From assembly GCF_002775205.1 (NCBI RefSeq), contig NC_036451.1, positions 26,035,139-26,099,138 of the forward strand: a stretch of 64,000 nucleotides of DNA, written 5' to 3'. Positions 26,165 to 37,022 of the stretch are shown here, piece by piece. The notes beneath the pieces were generated by a model that saw nothing but the letters and a program-made list of their open reading frames with translations, made no database searches and had not been told where the DNA came from. The stretch comes from Xiphophorus maculatus. Its lineage: Eukaryota; Chordata; Actinopteri; Cyprinodontiformes; Poeciliidae. Every line of letters starts with the position of its first letter. Position 1 is the first letter of the stretch. Both the position numbers and the translations under genes were made by a program.

Positions 26165-29100
26165 ATGTCGCCCGTCTCCATGCCTCCACCACAATGCCTG
26201 AAGAAACGAATGGTTGTTCCTCACCGTTACATGTTTGGACCAGGACCTTCCAATGTTCCTCGACGCATTCTGGAAGCCGGAGCCAAGCCGGTCATTGGAC
26301 ACATGCACCCAGAGACATTTGAGGTCAGTCAGCAAGTTCAACCACCATCATGTTGTATATGCAGGGGAAGACCAACACACAGCCATGGATTCCAGAATTG
26401 CATTCTATGTAGCTGAAGGATGGCTTTCCCGATCCTGAATTTATGAACCACCCCAACTTTTGCTAACCCTCCTTTTTGACCTTGGATTGTAGGCAACACG
26501 TTTCAGTTGGACCCTCAAGTAACAAAGGCAAAATATTCAAATTTTACCTACAGAAGTTTAATTTTAATTGCAGATCATGAGCGACATCAAGAGTGGAATC
26601 CAATACCTGTTCCAAACACAGAACAGGACAACCTTTGCCGTGAGCGGCACTGGCCACACTGCAATGGAGTGTGCCATCTTCAACACGGTGGAGTCTGGGG
26701 AAAGTGTGCTGGTAGCGGTCAATGGTATCTGGGGAGAGCGGGCAGCCGATATGGGGGAGAGGGTTGGTAAGTCACTGAAAAGCTCCTTGATAGAAATAAA
26801 GATATTTTATATTTGCATTGGCAGACATATATCTAAATTTGGGGATAAAGCCTATTGCCTTGAAATATACTCGGAATCTTGCTCTGTTAGTCTGGTACAA
26901 ACCAGATTCTTACTCTAAGCTTTTCTTCGTAAAAAATGTTCTGGACTCTTGGTTATTAAGAAATTATTGCTTGGTGTAGGTGTGGACTGTTAAAAGTTTT
27001 AAATGATTGGATCTGATTTTACCCAATAACTAACGTTTGATCATGACATAGGTAACTCAACTGTGAAGGAAGCTACGCTATGAAGCTTACCAGAAATTGC
27101 ATGCGCTGTAAACAACCCCATGAGGAGCAGGGCCACAACATCTTTGGCAATAATGAAATGTCTTAAACATTTCTTTGGCTCTGACTTGAATAACTCAATA
27201 TTTGTAGGTGTGGCCAACAATGACTGAATGACTTTGTTCTCCTCCTCTGGTGCTGCTGACTTCAACCGTAGGCAAACTACAATTTAAAAAATGCGTAGAA
27301 ACTCTAAATCCTTGTTCACAACTCCTCCTCCTTTCTGCTGATTGGCCAGGATGCAATTCCTCCTGAGAAATCCAGGTCAATGGGACAAATCCCAACTGGA
27401 GCACTGAAGGGAGATGACAGTCAAGATGGATTGCGTGGGTTTCCCTTTGGTTCACACTTCACTACTCCGAACATTTGTTCATTTTGCTCAAAACAAAGAA
27501 AATGTGGAACAGGCTAAAAACACATGCATATATTTTGGAATGGATCCAAAAACAGAATGTGCCTCCATCCAACAGGTGCAAAAGTAAAAACCATTGTGGC
27601 GCCCCCTGGTGGCTACTTGACCAATGCAGAGATTGAGAAGGTATTGCCACACATTACTGTAGTGATCAGACTAAATAAAGCAAAACTCTCCTGCTGCTAC
27701 AACTAATGCAGTTATTGTATGATCTCATCACAGGCTTTATCAGAACACAGACCGGTTCTGTTCTTCCTCGCGCATGGAGAGTCTTCCACAGGAGTCTTGC
27801 ATCCTTTAGACGGCATTGGCGACTTGTGCCATAAGTAGGACCTGCTGCTGCAGCATGTTCTCAATGTAGGACATGAGGTGATTTCCGATGTCTGCTGATT
27901 TGTTTCCCCAGGTATAGCTGCCTTTTCCTTGTTGATTCTGTGGCGTCGATAGGAGGCACTCCTCTCTACATGGACCAGCAAGGTTAGAGCTCATTATGTC
28001 TTTCATGTAGATCAAATGAACTCTTGGATCAATCTGTTTGGTGTGACATAATGATCTTTACAGCAAATTAAAGACATTTTTGCCAATGATTGTATATGCA
28101 GGGATCGACATTTTGTATACCGGCTCGCAAAAGGTTCTGAATGCCCCTCCTGGTACAGCACCCATTTCCTTCAGCGAGAGAGCATGGTGAGAATGTGTTT
28201 TGTGTACTGCATATGCAAACGTGCAATGGAAAAACGTGTATTGAAGGGAGGAAAATTGTTCACAGCCAAAAAGTGTTCAGTCGCACAACAAAACCTGTGT
28301 CGTTCTTCTTGGATTTGAGTTGGCTTTCAAACTACTGGGGATGTGATGACAAGCCAGCAAGAATGTAAGACACCTACGACTGAAGACGACGCAAGAGAAA
28401 ATGCCACTTTGCAAAGTTCTGTCCTCTTTCTGTCTTCTCAACAGATACCACCACACAGTGCCGGTCACCGCCCTTTACTCCCTGAGGGAGAGCCTGGCTG
28501 TGCTTGCTGATGAGGTGGGGCATGAGTTGGAATCAGCTCAGTAATTACTCGTGGATCGTATGTTATACTTTTAAAAAAAGCCAACAATAGGTCAAACATT
28601 TTGCCAGGTTATTAGCACTTCGTCCTGATACAGTTAGGGACAAAGTTCTGTCTCTCAGAGTCCCAGGATGAATTTTACAGCGCCTTGCCAAAGTACTAAT
28701 GCTTTCTGAACTGATTTATTTAGACTTTGTCGTGTAACAACCACATTATTCTGTGGATTTTATTTGGATGTTATGTCATAAACCAACAAAAAGCAAGGAC
28801 GAGCTGTGAAAGGTTAGGGAAAGGATGCAGTGCTTTCAACATTTGTACAAATGCGGTGTGCATTTGACTTGATGCTTTGTAGAGGCATCTTCCAGGGCAA
28901 CTGTGACAGAGTGGTTGTTTTGCAATCCAAAGATTGATTCCAGGTTCTTCCTGCCATGGCAGTGTGCTCCTGGGCAAGGCATTTAAACCCAGGTTGTCAG
29001 TGGTCAGTATAACTATGAAAGTGCATAGTGGTAATTGGACTGGACCAATTACCACTCCTTTTACAGGTGCAAGTATTTTGCATTCTAGAAACTGACATTT

Positions 29101-29998
29101 CTGCCATGTCTTTTTACATGATAGTGATTAGAAACTGTCTATAGAGCAAGTTTTAGATTTTCCCACAGAATCACAGTAAGGTTTGGTCAAAGTTTGTTAC
29201 TGACAGTAATGTAAAGGACGCAGAGCTAATATTGTTGACAGTTTGTCATTTGTGCAGGTTATGTGGTCTGGACTTTGACTGGGTCATTGTAACACTTGAC
29301 TGCTTAATGTCATTCTTTCCATTGTATCTTTTGCTCTTATGTTTAGTGTTTCATTGAAGTTTGTGGTTGAACTACTAAAAAAAACCATTGAAAAATGCAC
29401 AGTTACAATGTTATTTGGTGTCCTGAGACGTGGTGACGCGATTCTTTTGTTCACATGAATACTCAGCTGATTTTCATCGTCTTTTTAACGGCTTTTCACG
29501 TAAGGGTCTGGAGAAATCCTGGGACAGACATCAGAAGGTGGCAGAGTATTTCCACGCTGGCCTGGAGAGCATGGGTCTCAAACTTTTTGTCAAAGAAAAG
29601 GTGAGGCAGAGAAGCGGTCATAAAACACGCGGCCATCGACGGCTCTGGGTTAACTCACGAACCGTTTGTTACAGCACGCAAGACTTCCCACAGTCACCAC
29701 AATCGTCGCTCCTCATGGATACGACTGGAAAGAGATCACAACCTACATCATGAAAACACACAGCTTAGAGATTTCTGGAGGATTGGGGACGTCGGTTGGT
29801 TTGGTATGAGAGACTGGCACGTTCTGTCACGCGCAGCCTGGTTGTGTTCGTGTGAATTAAGTGTGTTGGTGTTGTTCCCCATCCTCTCAGGTGTTGCGTG
29901 TGGGATTGATGGGATGCAACAGCAGTAAAGCGAATGCAGACATGGTGCTGGCAGCACTAAAAGATGCCCTGAAACACTGCCACCGGAGCAAAGTGTAA
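26165..29998 (+). CDS. agxt: Alanine--glyoxylate / serine--pyruvate aminotransferase, complete coding region in 11 exons
   Basis: Exons: 26165-26323, 26574-26766, 27576-27640, 27734-27834, 27912-27982, 28102-28186, 28266-28364, 28445-28514, 29505-29600, 29675-29803, 29891-29998; 391 residues, against 392 in human. A PLP-dependent fold-type I transaminase that makes glycine from glyoxylate, in peroxisomes and/or mitochondria. Visible landmarks: GPGPSN near residue 26, [65 protein letters not shown] with the PLP-contact Asp, and [15 protein letters not shown], where Lys207 is the expected PLP Schiff-base lysine. [20 protein letters not shown] follows. It ends in SKV, a variant peroxisomal PTS1. 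The chosen ATG gives an N-terminus collinear with the human protein; no earlier in-frame ATG was found back to about 26009. The exon 9 acceptor (ACGTAAG) is weak but required by the alignment. Confidence 0.96.
28680..28800. mobile_element. Tc1-type terminal fragment (intron 8 of agxt)
   Basis: AGCGCCTTGCCAAAGTACTAA, then TTTGTCGTGTAACAACCACA and TTATGTCATAAACCAACA match the usual order of a Tc1 left end in fish. The rest of the element is missing or unrecognisable. Confidence 0.45.
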
Positions 29999-31498
29999 GA
30001 TGATGGCAGCAGGTTTTACTGTAACTCAAAAAATAAATGTGGAAAAGAAATATTGCTCCCTTTTGCGTCTGTACGCTTTGCAATAAACTGTCATTTATGC
30101 CAGAAATTGTTTTGTTTGAAACATTGTAATTTATATTTATATTTCAAGTAAATTCATAAAAATCTGTTTGCATTTTAAAAATGCATGAGTGAGAAAATTT
30201 CTTTTAAGTTAATCTATACAGCAGATTTTAAAACTGCATCAATGACCAAAATGCTGTAGAGACATTTTTTTAAAATGACTGCAAATCAATAAACTTAATT
30301 TACCGGTATGTACAATTTAAATCTGGACTGGGCCATAAAATACAACATGACCAATAAGACATAAGTCCAATTTGTATTCAGAGTGGAATAAGCAGGAATT
30401 CCACTACAAATTGAATTACTTAGTTTGACATCAAATAGACTCGCCAAAACAAAATGAAACATGGAGAGCATGCATTACTTCAATTCTAGAAGTAAGGCTG
30501 TTTGGATGGGGACCAACGCAGAATTATATTTGGGAGCCCACTTGCAGTTTAAAACACCAGAGGTCAGCCACTGTAGCATGACCAACATGTTTTACATTGC
30601 CATCTTTGCTGCTTTGCACACAGTGTGTTTAACAGAACATGCTTGGTTAATAGTGAGTCAACACAGAATTCCTTAAATTCCCTGGATGACAGAATATGAC
30701 TAGTTACTTTACAATATCTAAACGAATAAATAAAAGTACTTGAGATAAAGAAGTGTAAACCGCTGGATTAACATTTCCTTCTATAGTGGAGTAGTTCAAT
30801 TGTTTTTCAGTTATTGATCATTGCGTGAAATGCGACATCACAACAAGCACAGGCCGCATAATATTCATAAATCACAACAGCAGCATTTAACTTTAACTGT
30901 GATACCAGTGAAACTCTTGAGATTTTCCTTTGTTAAATTCTTTTTTTTTTTAAGAATTTGCAAATTCTTTATTATCTTGAGTATAATTTAATTTGAATAA
31001 CTTGGAAAACATTGGAGACCGTTTAAAAGTACGCTCAGGTTCTTAGTGAATCTGAGTTTTAATGTGAAGTTTGTAGGGCTGTTTCTGCTATTAAAACGCA
31101 TTCTTGGGCGCCCCCTGCTGGCTTCGGGGCCCTGAGGAGCGGCTTTAGATGCTCTAGCTCGAAATACAACTTTAAAAAGTATCCGTTTAGTTTAGCTTAT
31201 AATGCAAAAGAACATTGTCATTTCCAAGTCTTCAGTAACAGAGTCAACGACAGCACTCAGTGCCCCTCTCCCCTCCAGGACGGGCCGCCCATAGACATAA
31301 TAAAATTCTTATATTACGTCTATGAGCCCGCCGCTCCAGATGGTGGCAGTGAAACGAAGAAAACGTCAGAAAAAATGACGTCTTTCCTGTCTGTTAGTAA
31401 ATGGCGGGTAAATCGTGAGAGAGCAGCTGTTAATTTCGCTACAAAGAAAAACAGGTTGATGAACTTCACCACGTCCCCGACAACCGGTCGACAGAGTA
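29999..31498. other. Intergenic region between agxt and dtymk
   Basis: About 1.5 kb, AT-rich. It holds the agxt polyadenylation signals at its left end and the dtymk promoter and 5' UTR at its right end. G+C rises at about 31080-31330 and around the dtymk start. I see no further gene, RNA gene or intact repeat in it. Confidence 0.45.
30082..30087 (+). terminator. agxt: Polyadenylation signal candidate of agxt
   Basis: AATAAA lies 84 bases after the agxt stop codon; a second hexamer at 30032-30037 sits 34 bases after the stop. Either could serve, and both fit a very short 3' UTR. Confidence 0.55.
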
Positions 31499-34395
31499 AT
31501 GGCGTCTAAAAGAGGCGCCCTCATTGTGCTGGAGGGGGTGGACAGAGCCGGGAAGACGACACAGTGCAAGAAGCTGGTTCAGGCGCTGCAGCAGAGCGGC
31601 CGTCCGGCGGAGATGATGAGGTTTCCCGGTGAGGGGTGTTAGCATCTTTAGCCTTCAACAGTAGCCTTAGTCTCCACCTTCTCTCGTCAGAGATGGTTCC
31701 TCTCCTCGAGTTTTACATGAACTTAGTTGTGTTTCTGCAGACAGGAGCACAACCATTGGGCAGCTTATCAGCGCCTACCTGGAGAAGAAGAGTGACCTGG
31801 AGGACCACACGGTGCACCTCCTGTTCTCTGCGAACCGCTGGGAGCTGGTGTAAGGCTAGTGCTTGTGTTGGACTTTACTGCGGTGCTACATTCCTCGAAC
31901 CTGCTGGTAACACTCCTGGGGATGGATAATAGTTCAAACTAACCTAAATAATAAACACCGTGACGCAGTCGTTTTATATGTAATAATAAGCCATTTTATG
32001 TCGGACCGGGTACTTTCTTTCATTACTGTCAGCATAGATAACTTTATTAAATCTGCCCTCAACACAGTCGCTACTGCTGCGTTCCAGTAGAAGTCGGGAT
32101 TTCAACACAGCAACTCCGACATAGACATTGTTAGCAGTACTTCTTACCAAGATAATTTCAAGATTTACTTTCCATAAGTAGACCTCTAAATTAACTTATG
32201 GAAATGTCAGGATTTCCATAAGTAAATCTTGAAATTACAAATTAATTTGTACAGTTTAGAGTTGCAGGCACTACATTTAACACAAGTTGTAGACACTCTT
32301 GCATATGTCGTTTAAAAGAAACATGTTTGCATAATTCTACCACAGCTTACTACTGTTGCCATACTGTTTCAATATGGCCAGTCAACTTGGCCTTACAAGT
32401 TGTTACTGGGGGAAGTCGGAGTTGCTCCTAATTCCCCTGTAATTTAACTTCGGACAGTGCATTAGTTGATTCTTCTGACTGGGAAGTTTGTATTTCCTGG
32501 TTCTGACCACAACTGGAACGCAGCCTACAAGCTTATTGTCACACCCAGTTATTCAGGGAGAATGCCAGCAAGGCTGCAGGAAATAAGTGATGCATTGTTT
32601 GTTTTATCAGGACTATGTGGACCCTGATGGAGAATACAACCCGATTTTATTCCCATTTTATTAAAAATTCTGTCCTTTTTTTTTTTTGTCCCTCTTTAGC
32701 TCATTGCTAATATCATTCCTTCCCTCTTTTTCATTTCTTCTAATCTCTGAAACTTGAGCCTGGAACAATTTTGATTTTTGACATGAAACATGAGAAATGA
32801 TCCTACACTTTCATTATTCTGTTAAAAAAAACAACTTTCACTATTAGTTTCTGTTGTGAACTGTTAAGCTTTTACCTATAGAGGAAAATATTCCTCATAT
32901 GTTTTCTCTGAACTGCACATATATATATATATATATGTAACAGTTGTGATGAATCTTACATTAAACACACAGATCCTCACGAACTTCTACCGCTGCACCA
33001 TTGAGAGCATCCTCACCAACTGTATTACAGCTTGGTACAGGAACTGCTCCTTCTCTGACCGGCAGGCGCTGCAGAGGGTGGTGAAAACTGCCCAGTATAT
33101 CGCCGGGGCAACGCTCCCTGCCATCAAGGACATCTACAGGAAGTGTTGTTTGAAAAGGGCCGGGAAAATCACAAAGGACTCCACTCACCCAGCACACACA
33201 CTCTTTTCCCTCCTGCCCTCTGGGAGGCGCTACAGAAGCCTACGGACCAGAACCACCAGGCACCGGAACAGCTTCTTCCCCACAGCTGTCACGCTTTTGA
33301 ACGCCTCCTGACATAAAACATAAACTATAAGGACTGTACTCCCCTATCCTCTCATACAACATTAACACATGGACCATCCTCACACACACACACATCACGG
33401 ACTGTTTTCTCACACACACATACAACCTGTAAATTTTATCTGCCATTATTTATCTTGTATTATATTATATACATATATAATCCATTCCCTAACATTCTTG
33501 TATATTCTGTATACAAGAATGTATACAGAATCTTATGGCACAGATTATAAGCCATAAAATGGCTTATAATCTGTGCATATAGCTCCCATATTTATATTTA
33601 TACACAATATCTATATCTCTTGCTATAACCCCTTATAGTCCATACATACATAGTCTTGTACATCTGTAAATAAATATTTATATCTCCTAGAGCACTTCTG
33701 GACAGATGCAAACTACATCTTGTTGCTTGTACTTGTGACAGTGCAATGACAATAAAGTTGAATTCTATTCTACTCTATTCTAATTCAGACCTGTAATGAA
33801 GAAGAAGCTGGATCAGGGCATCACTCTGGTGGTGGACCGATACGCCTTCTCCGGAGTCGCCTTCACCAGCGCCAAGCCGGTCAGTGTTCTCTGAAAACCC
33901 ACATCTGTCTGCTGGTGTTTCCATGTGTCTGAAGAGCAGCGGCCGGGGTCGTTGTCGTCCGCAGGGCTTCTGCCTGGACTGGTGCAAGCGACCCGACGTG
34001 GGCCTGCCCAAGCCCGACCTGGTGATGTTCCTGCAACTGAACCCGGCCGAGGCCGCACTTCGAGGTCAGTTCGGCAACGAACGATACGAAACAAGCGCTT
34101 TCCAGAAATCGGTGCAGGAGAAGTTTGAGCAGCTCATGAAGGATCCGTCGGTCAACTGGAAGGTATGGAGATCATTCGCTGTTGTTGGGTTATTTGGGTT
34201 GGATCTCTCTGTTGTTGAACGTGGAGATGTAACTAAAGAAAAATAATTCACATGCTTTCTCTCTTTTCTTTTTTTTAGATCATTGATGCCTCCCAGAACG
34301 TTGAAGGTGTCCACGCCGACATCAGAACACACAGCCTCAACGCCATCAACGAAACCCAGAACATGCCTCTAGGGGAGCTGTGGAAGTCAGCCTAA
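31499..34395 (+). CDS. dtymk: Thymidylate kinase (dTMP kinase), complete coding region in 5 exons
   Basis: Exons: 31499-31628, 31741-31849, 33789-33879, 33965-34162, 34279-34395; 214 residues, against 212 in human. It phosphorylates dTMP to dTDP, an essential step of dTTP synthesis. The P-loop is near the N-terminus ([16 protein letters not shown]). The DR[YH] motif appears as [12 protein letters not shown]. The eukaryotic core [19 protein letters not shown] and the lid region GNERYE follow, and the C-terminus is PLGELWKSA. Intron 2 (about 1.9 kb) contains a MITE and a 3'-end fragment of an L2-type LINE that stops close to exon 3. The gene runs head-to-tail with agxt and converges on atg4b. 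Confidence 0.96.
32077..32524 (+). mobile_element. MITE family D, copy 1 (intron 2 of dtymk)
   Basis: 448 bases bounded by GCTGCGTTCCAGTAG at the left and CAACTGGAACGCAGC at the right, a 13-base inverted pair. Contains TTTCAATATGGCCAGTC and GACTGGGAAGTTTGTA. A second copy is at 53161. Confidence 0.65.
32940..33780 (+). mobile_element. LINE (L2-type) 3' fragment (intron 2 of dtymk)
   Basis: The frame 32946-33311 reads [20 protein letters not shown], then [20 protein letters not shown] and [20 protein letters not shown], the well-known end of fish L2-type reverse-transcriptase ORFs, with a stop after TLLNAS. The 3' tail follows, ending GTGCAATGACAATAAAGTTG and a short ATTCT repeat. The 5' part of the element is missing, as usual for 5'-truncated LINEs. 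Its end abuts dtymk exon 3 (33789), whose acceptor TAATTCAG lies at the junction. Confidence 0.75.
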
Positions 34396-35531
34396 GCAGG
34401 TCACAAAGAAGCCATGGCAACTGAATGATAAGACAGCATACAGGGCCATTGTAGAGAAAGTTTCTAAAAAGAAAAGAAAAAACTTCCAATTTTTCTGGAA
34501 AATAAAGTCTAAAGTTTTTAGATTTGTCTCAGAAACTTTCTAGAAAATTTAAAAGTGGAAAATATTTCCACTTTAGACACAAAATTTCCTAAACAGAAAA
34601 ATGTTTGACTGTTTCCAATTGTTTTCTAGAAATTAGATTTTTGTTTATTTCCAGCAATTTCTTTTTTTACTTTTTCAACTCAGAAATTTTTGAGGTTTCC
34701 GAGAAGTTTTTTTGGCCGCACATTTACTCTTTATTTATATATCTATCTATCTATATCTACAACAACCCTAATACGCCATCTTATAACTTTTTTGCACACC
34801 GCACACTTTCCCTCTTAGAAACAGTAAAGATGTAATATAACTTTTTCTTATACAACCAGAAAGAGATAAACAGTTGTGATTTATTTTTAGTCCTCTTACA
34901 TGTCTCTTGCTCCATCACTTGCCTGCATGTTGTTTTGATTAAATAAATAATTTTCAAACAAAACTAGCGTATGCTCTAGACTTGGCAAGGATACGTTTGC
35001 GTCAGCTGCTAACACAAGTCGCCTTTCTGAATTTGGTTTCGTTACAAGCTTGTTACAGACTGAAGATATTAGTGGACAAACTGCGGAAGCCGTAGGCGTC
35101 ATGAGCCACTGTGGGTCTACTCCACATAAAACCATGATGGCGGCTTTTTTTTTTCTTTTCTTTTTTTACTTAGGGACTCAGGGAAAGGCACCAGATTCAC
35201 TTCAGCATAAACATCGAAAGTGTTAAGACTCGAATGGAAACACACGTATGTGAGAGATGTGCATACAGAATTGATCCTGAGCTCCTGCTACAGCTGCCAC
35301 CGGGCCGTCTGGATGTCCGGAGGCTGATGAGAAGGAACGCTGCGTCGACTGCCCACGGACTGCGCCACTGGAGCTGGACCGGCTCAACAGGTCTCTTAAC
35401 AAATGTTCGTCTCCCTCCCTATCCCACCCCATGCCCGCCTCCCCTCGGGGATTTCTCTTCTGGACCCAGAGAAGAGACCGGAATCTTCCGCCTACTGTTC
35501 AGAACAGTAAAATAATTGTTCGTTGCGTTCC
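34396..35531. other. Convergent 3' region between dtymk and atg4b
   Basis: About 1.1 kb separates the stop codons of the convergent genes. It contains the dtymk polyadenylation hexamer at 34501 and a minus-strand AATAAA (TTTATT at 34880-34885) that could end atg4b. The first 250 bases are rich in repeated short T-rich words related to TTTCTAGAAA and TTTCCACTTT. No coding exon is seen. Antisense overlap of the two 3' UTRs is possible but not shown. Confidence 0.4.
34501..34506 (+). terminator. dtymk: Polyadenylation signal candidate of dtymk
   Basis: AATAAA lies 106 bases after the dtymk stop codon, in AT-rich DNA between the two convergent genes. Confidence 0.5.
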
Positions 35532-35655
35532 TTACAGAGACAAGATTTCAAACTCCTCGTCCTCCGAATCAAAGAACCGCTCCAGCCTGTCCGAGTCCGA
35601 GAAATCTGTGAAAGGAATTTCAGAAAAGAATTAAATACTTAATTTACGGTATTTA

Positions 35656-35697
<42 letters not shown>

Positions 35698-36986
35698 GGG
35701 TTGAACCAATTAGTCGACTCTAGGACGTCTCGCGAGTTTTTACATTTCATGTCGACTAGTCGCAGTCATGTGATTGCCGGTGGTGACAGCCTGTGCTGAT
35801 CTGACAGCACAGTATACGTCACAAGACAGAAGAAAAATAAGTTAATACATTAGTTTAAATGATATGTAGATGGATGCATATTTGTGGTTTTACAGTGTTT
35901 TTAAAAGGAGATGGAGTTGCAGCTGCAGTCCACTACAAAACAGGAGCCGTCTAAAACTCGCCCCCTTCCCGCTAAGGATGTCACTTAGCCGGCTCGCGAG
36001 TGTCTTTGTCACGACGATCTAACTAATACATTATGATGTTATGTTGCTGATTAAATAAAGATCTGTGGTAATGATAGCTGCTGATTAAATAATAGCCTGT
36101 AGTTGGTAATGACAGTGTATACTTATCTGACATATATATAGCCGTGAGTTCGTGCTAAGAATGACACTTCGTGCTTAGAAGTGTCATCAGATCAGCTGTC
36201 AGAGTGTATGACACTCTGACAGCTGATCTGACAGAACACTGGCTATAAAATGGCGTCTTCAAAACAGATCGAGGACAAAACCCACATCTTGTCAAACAGG
36301 TAGAAATTACTGGGTCCTTGTATGACAATGTGCTCTTAGCGAACTCTTAGCGAAGAGAATACTGACAGCGAGTGAACTTTATTTACCCCCCCGCCCCCGT
36401 GCCACCTCTTTTTATTGTTTTTACATGCCATCTAAAAGATGTGCGTTTCCTTTTGAATGTTGGTTTCCCAGCAACTTATTATTTATCATAAACTATCCCG
36501 ATGTTTTGTTGTTTCACTTGTTGCTGTTCTGTGTAAATGCCGTATTTTTTCCGTGAAAACGGGTAATAAAGCCTGTACGTTACTCCAAAGCTTTGCGTCT
36601 TGCGTTGCTATGACGTCACAACGACTAGTCAACTCGACATCGACTCGACTTTTATCATGTTGACGTTGACTAGAAAATATCTTAAATCGTTCAATCTGCT
36701 GAGTCAGCAGAGCTTCCTGCCGCGCATCGGGCGGAGGAGAAGCAGGTGGTTTCGTTGAATTCAGCTGTAACCAAACGGGATCCGTTCATAACAAGTTTGG
36801 CTTGTGATGTTCCAAAAGCACCATGTAGTCAGTGTGATCATTTGACTCCTATAGTAACTATCCAGAGATCATCAGCATCAGCCGGTGTTTAGAAAAAAAA
36901 AGTCAGACCCGACTTTGTGCAACAAACTTTTCCCCGCTGCTCACGAAGAATCTCCATAATAGACTTAGTAAAAGCAGGAGAAGGGG

Positions 36987-37022
<36 letters not shown>

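Noticed and set aside
32946-33311. A host gene of 121 codons in the dtymk intron
   Set aside because: The sequence is the standard C-terminal end of an L2-type LINE reverse-transcriptase ORF.
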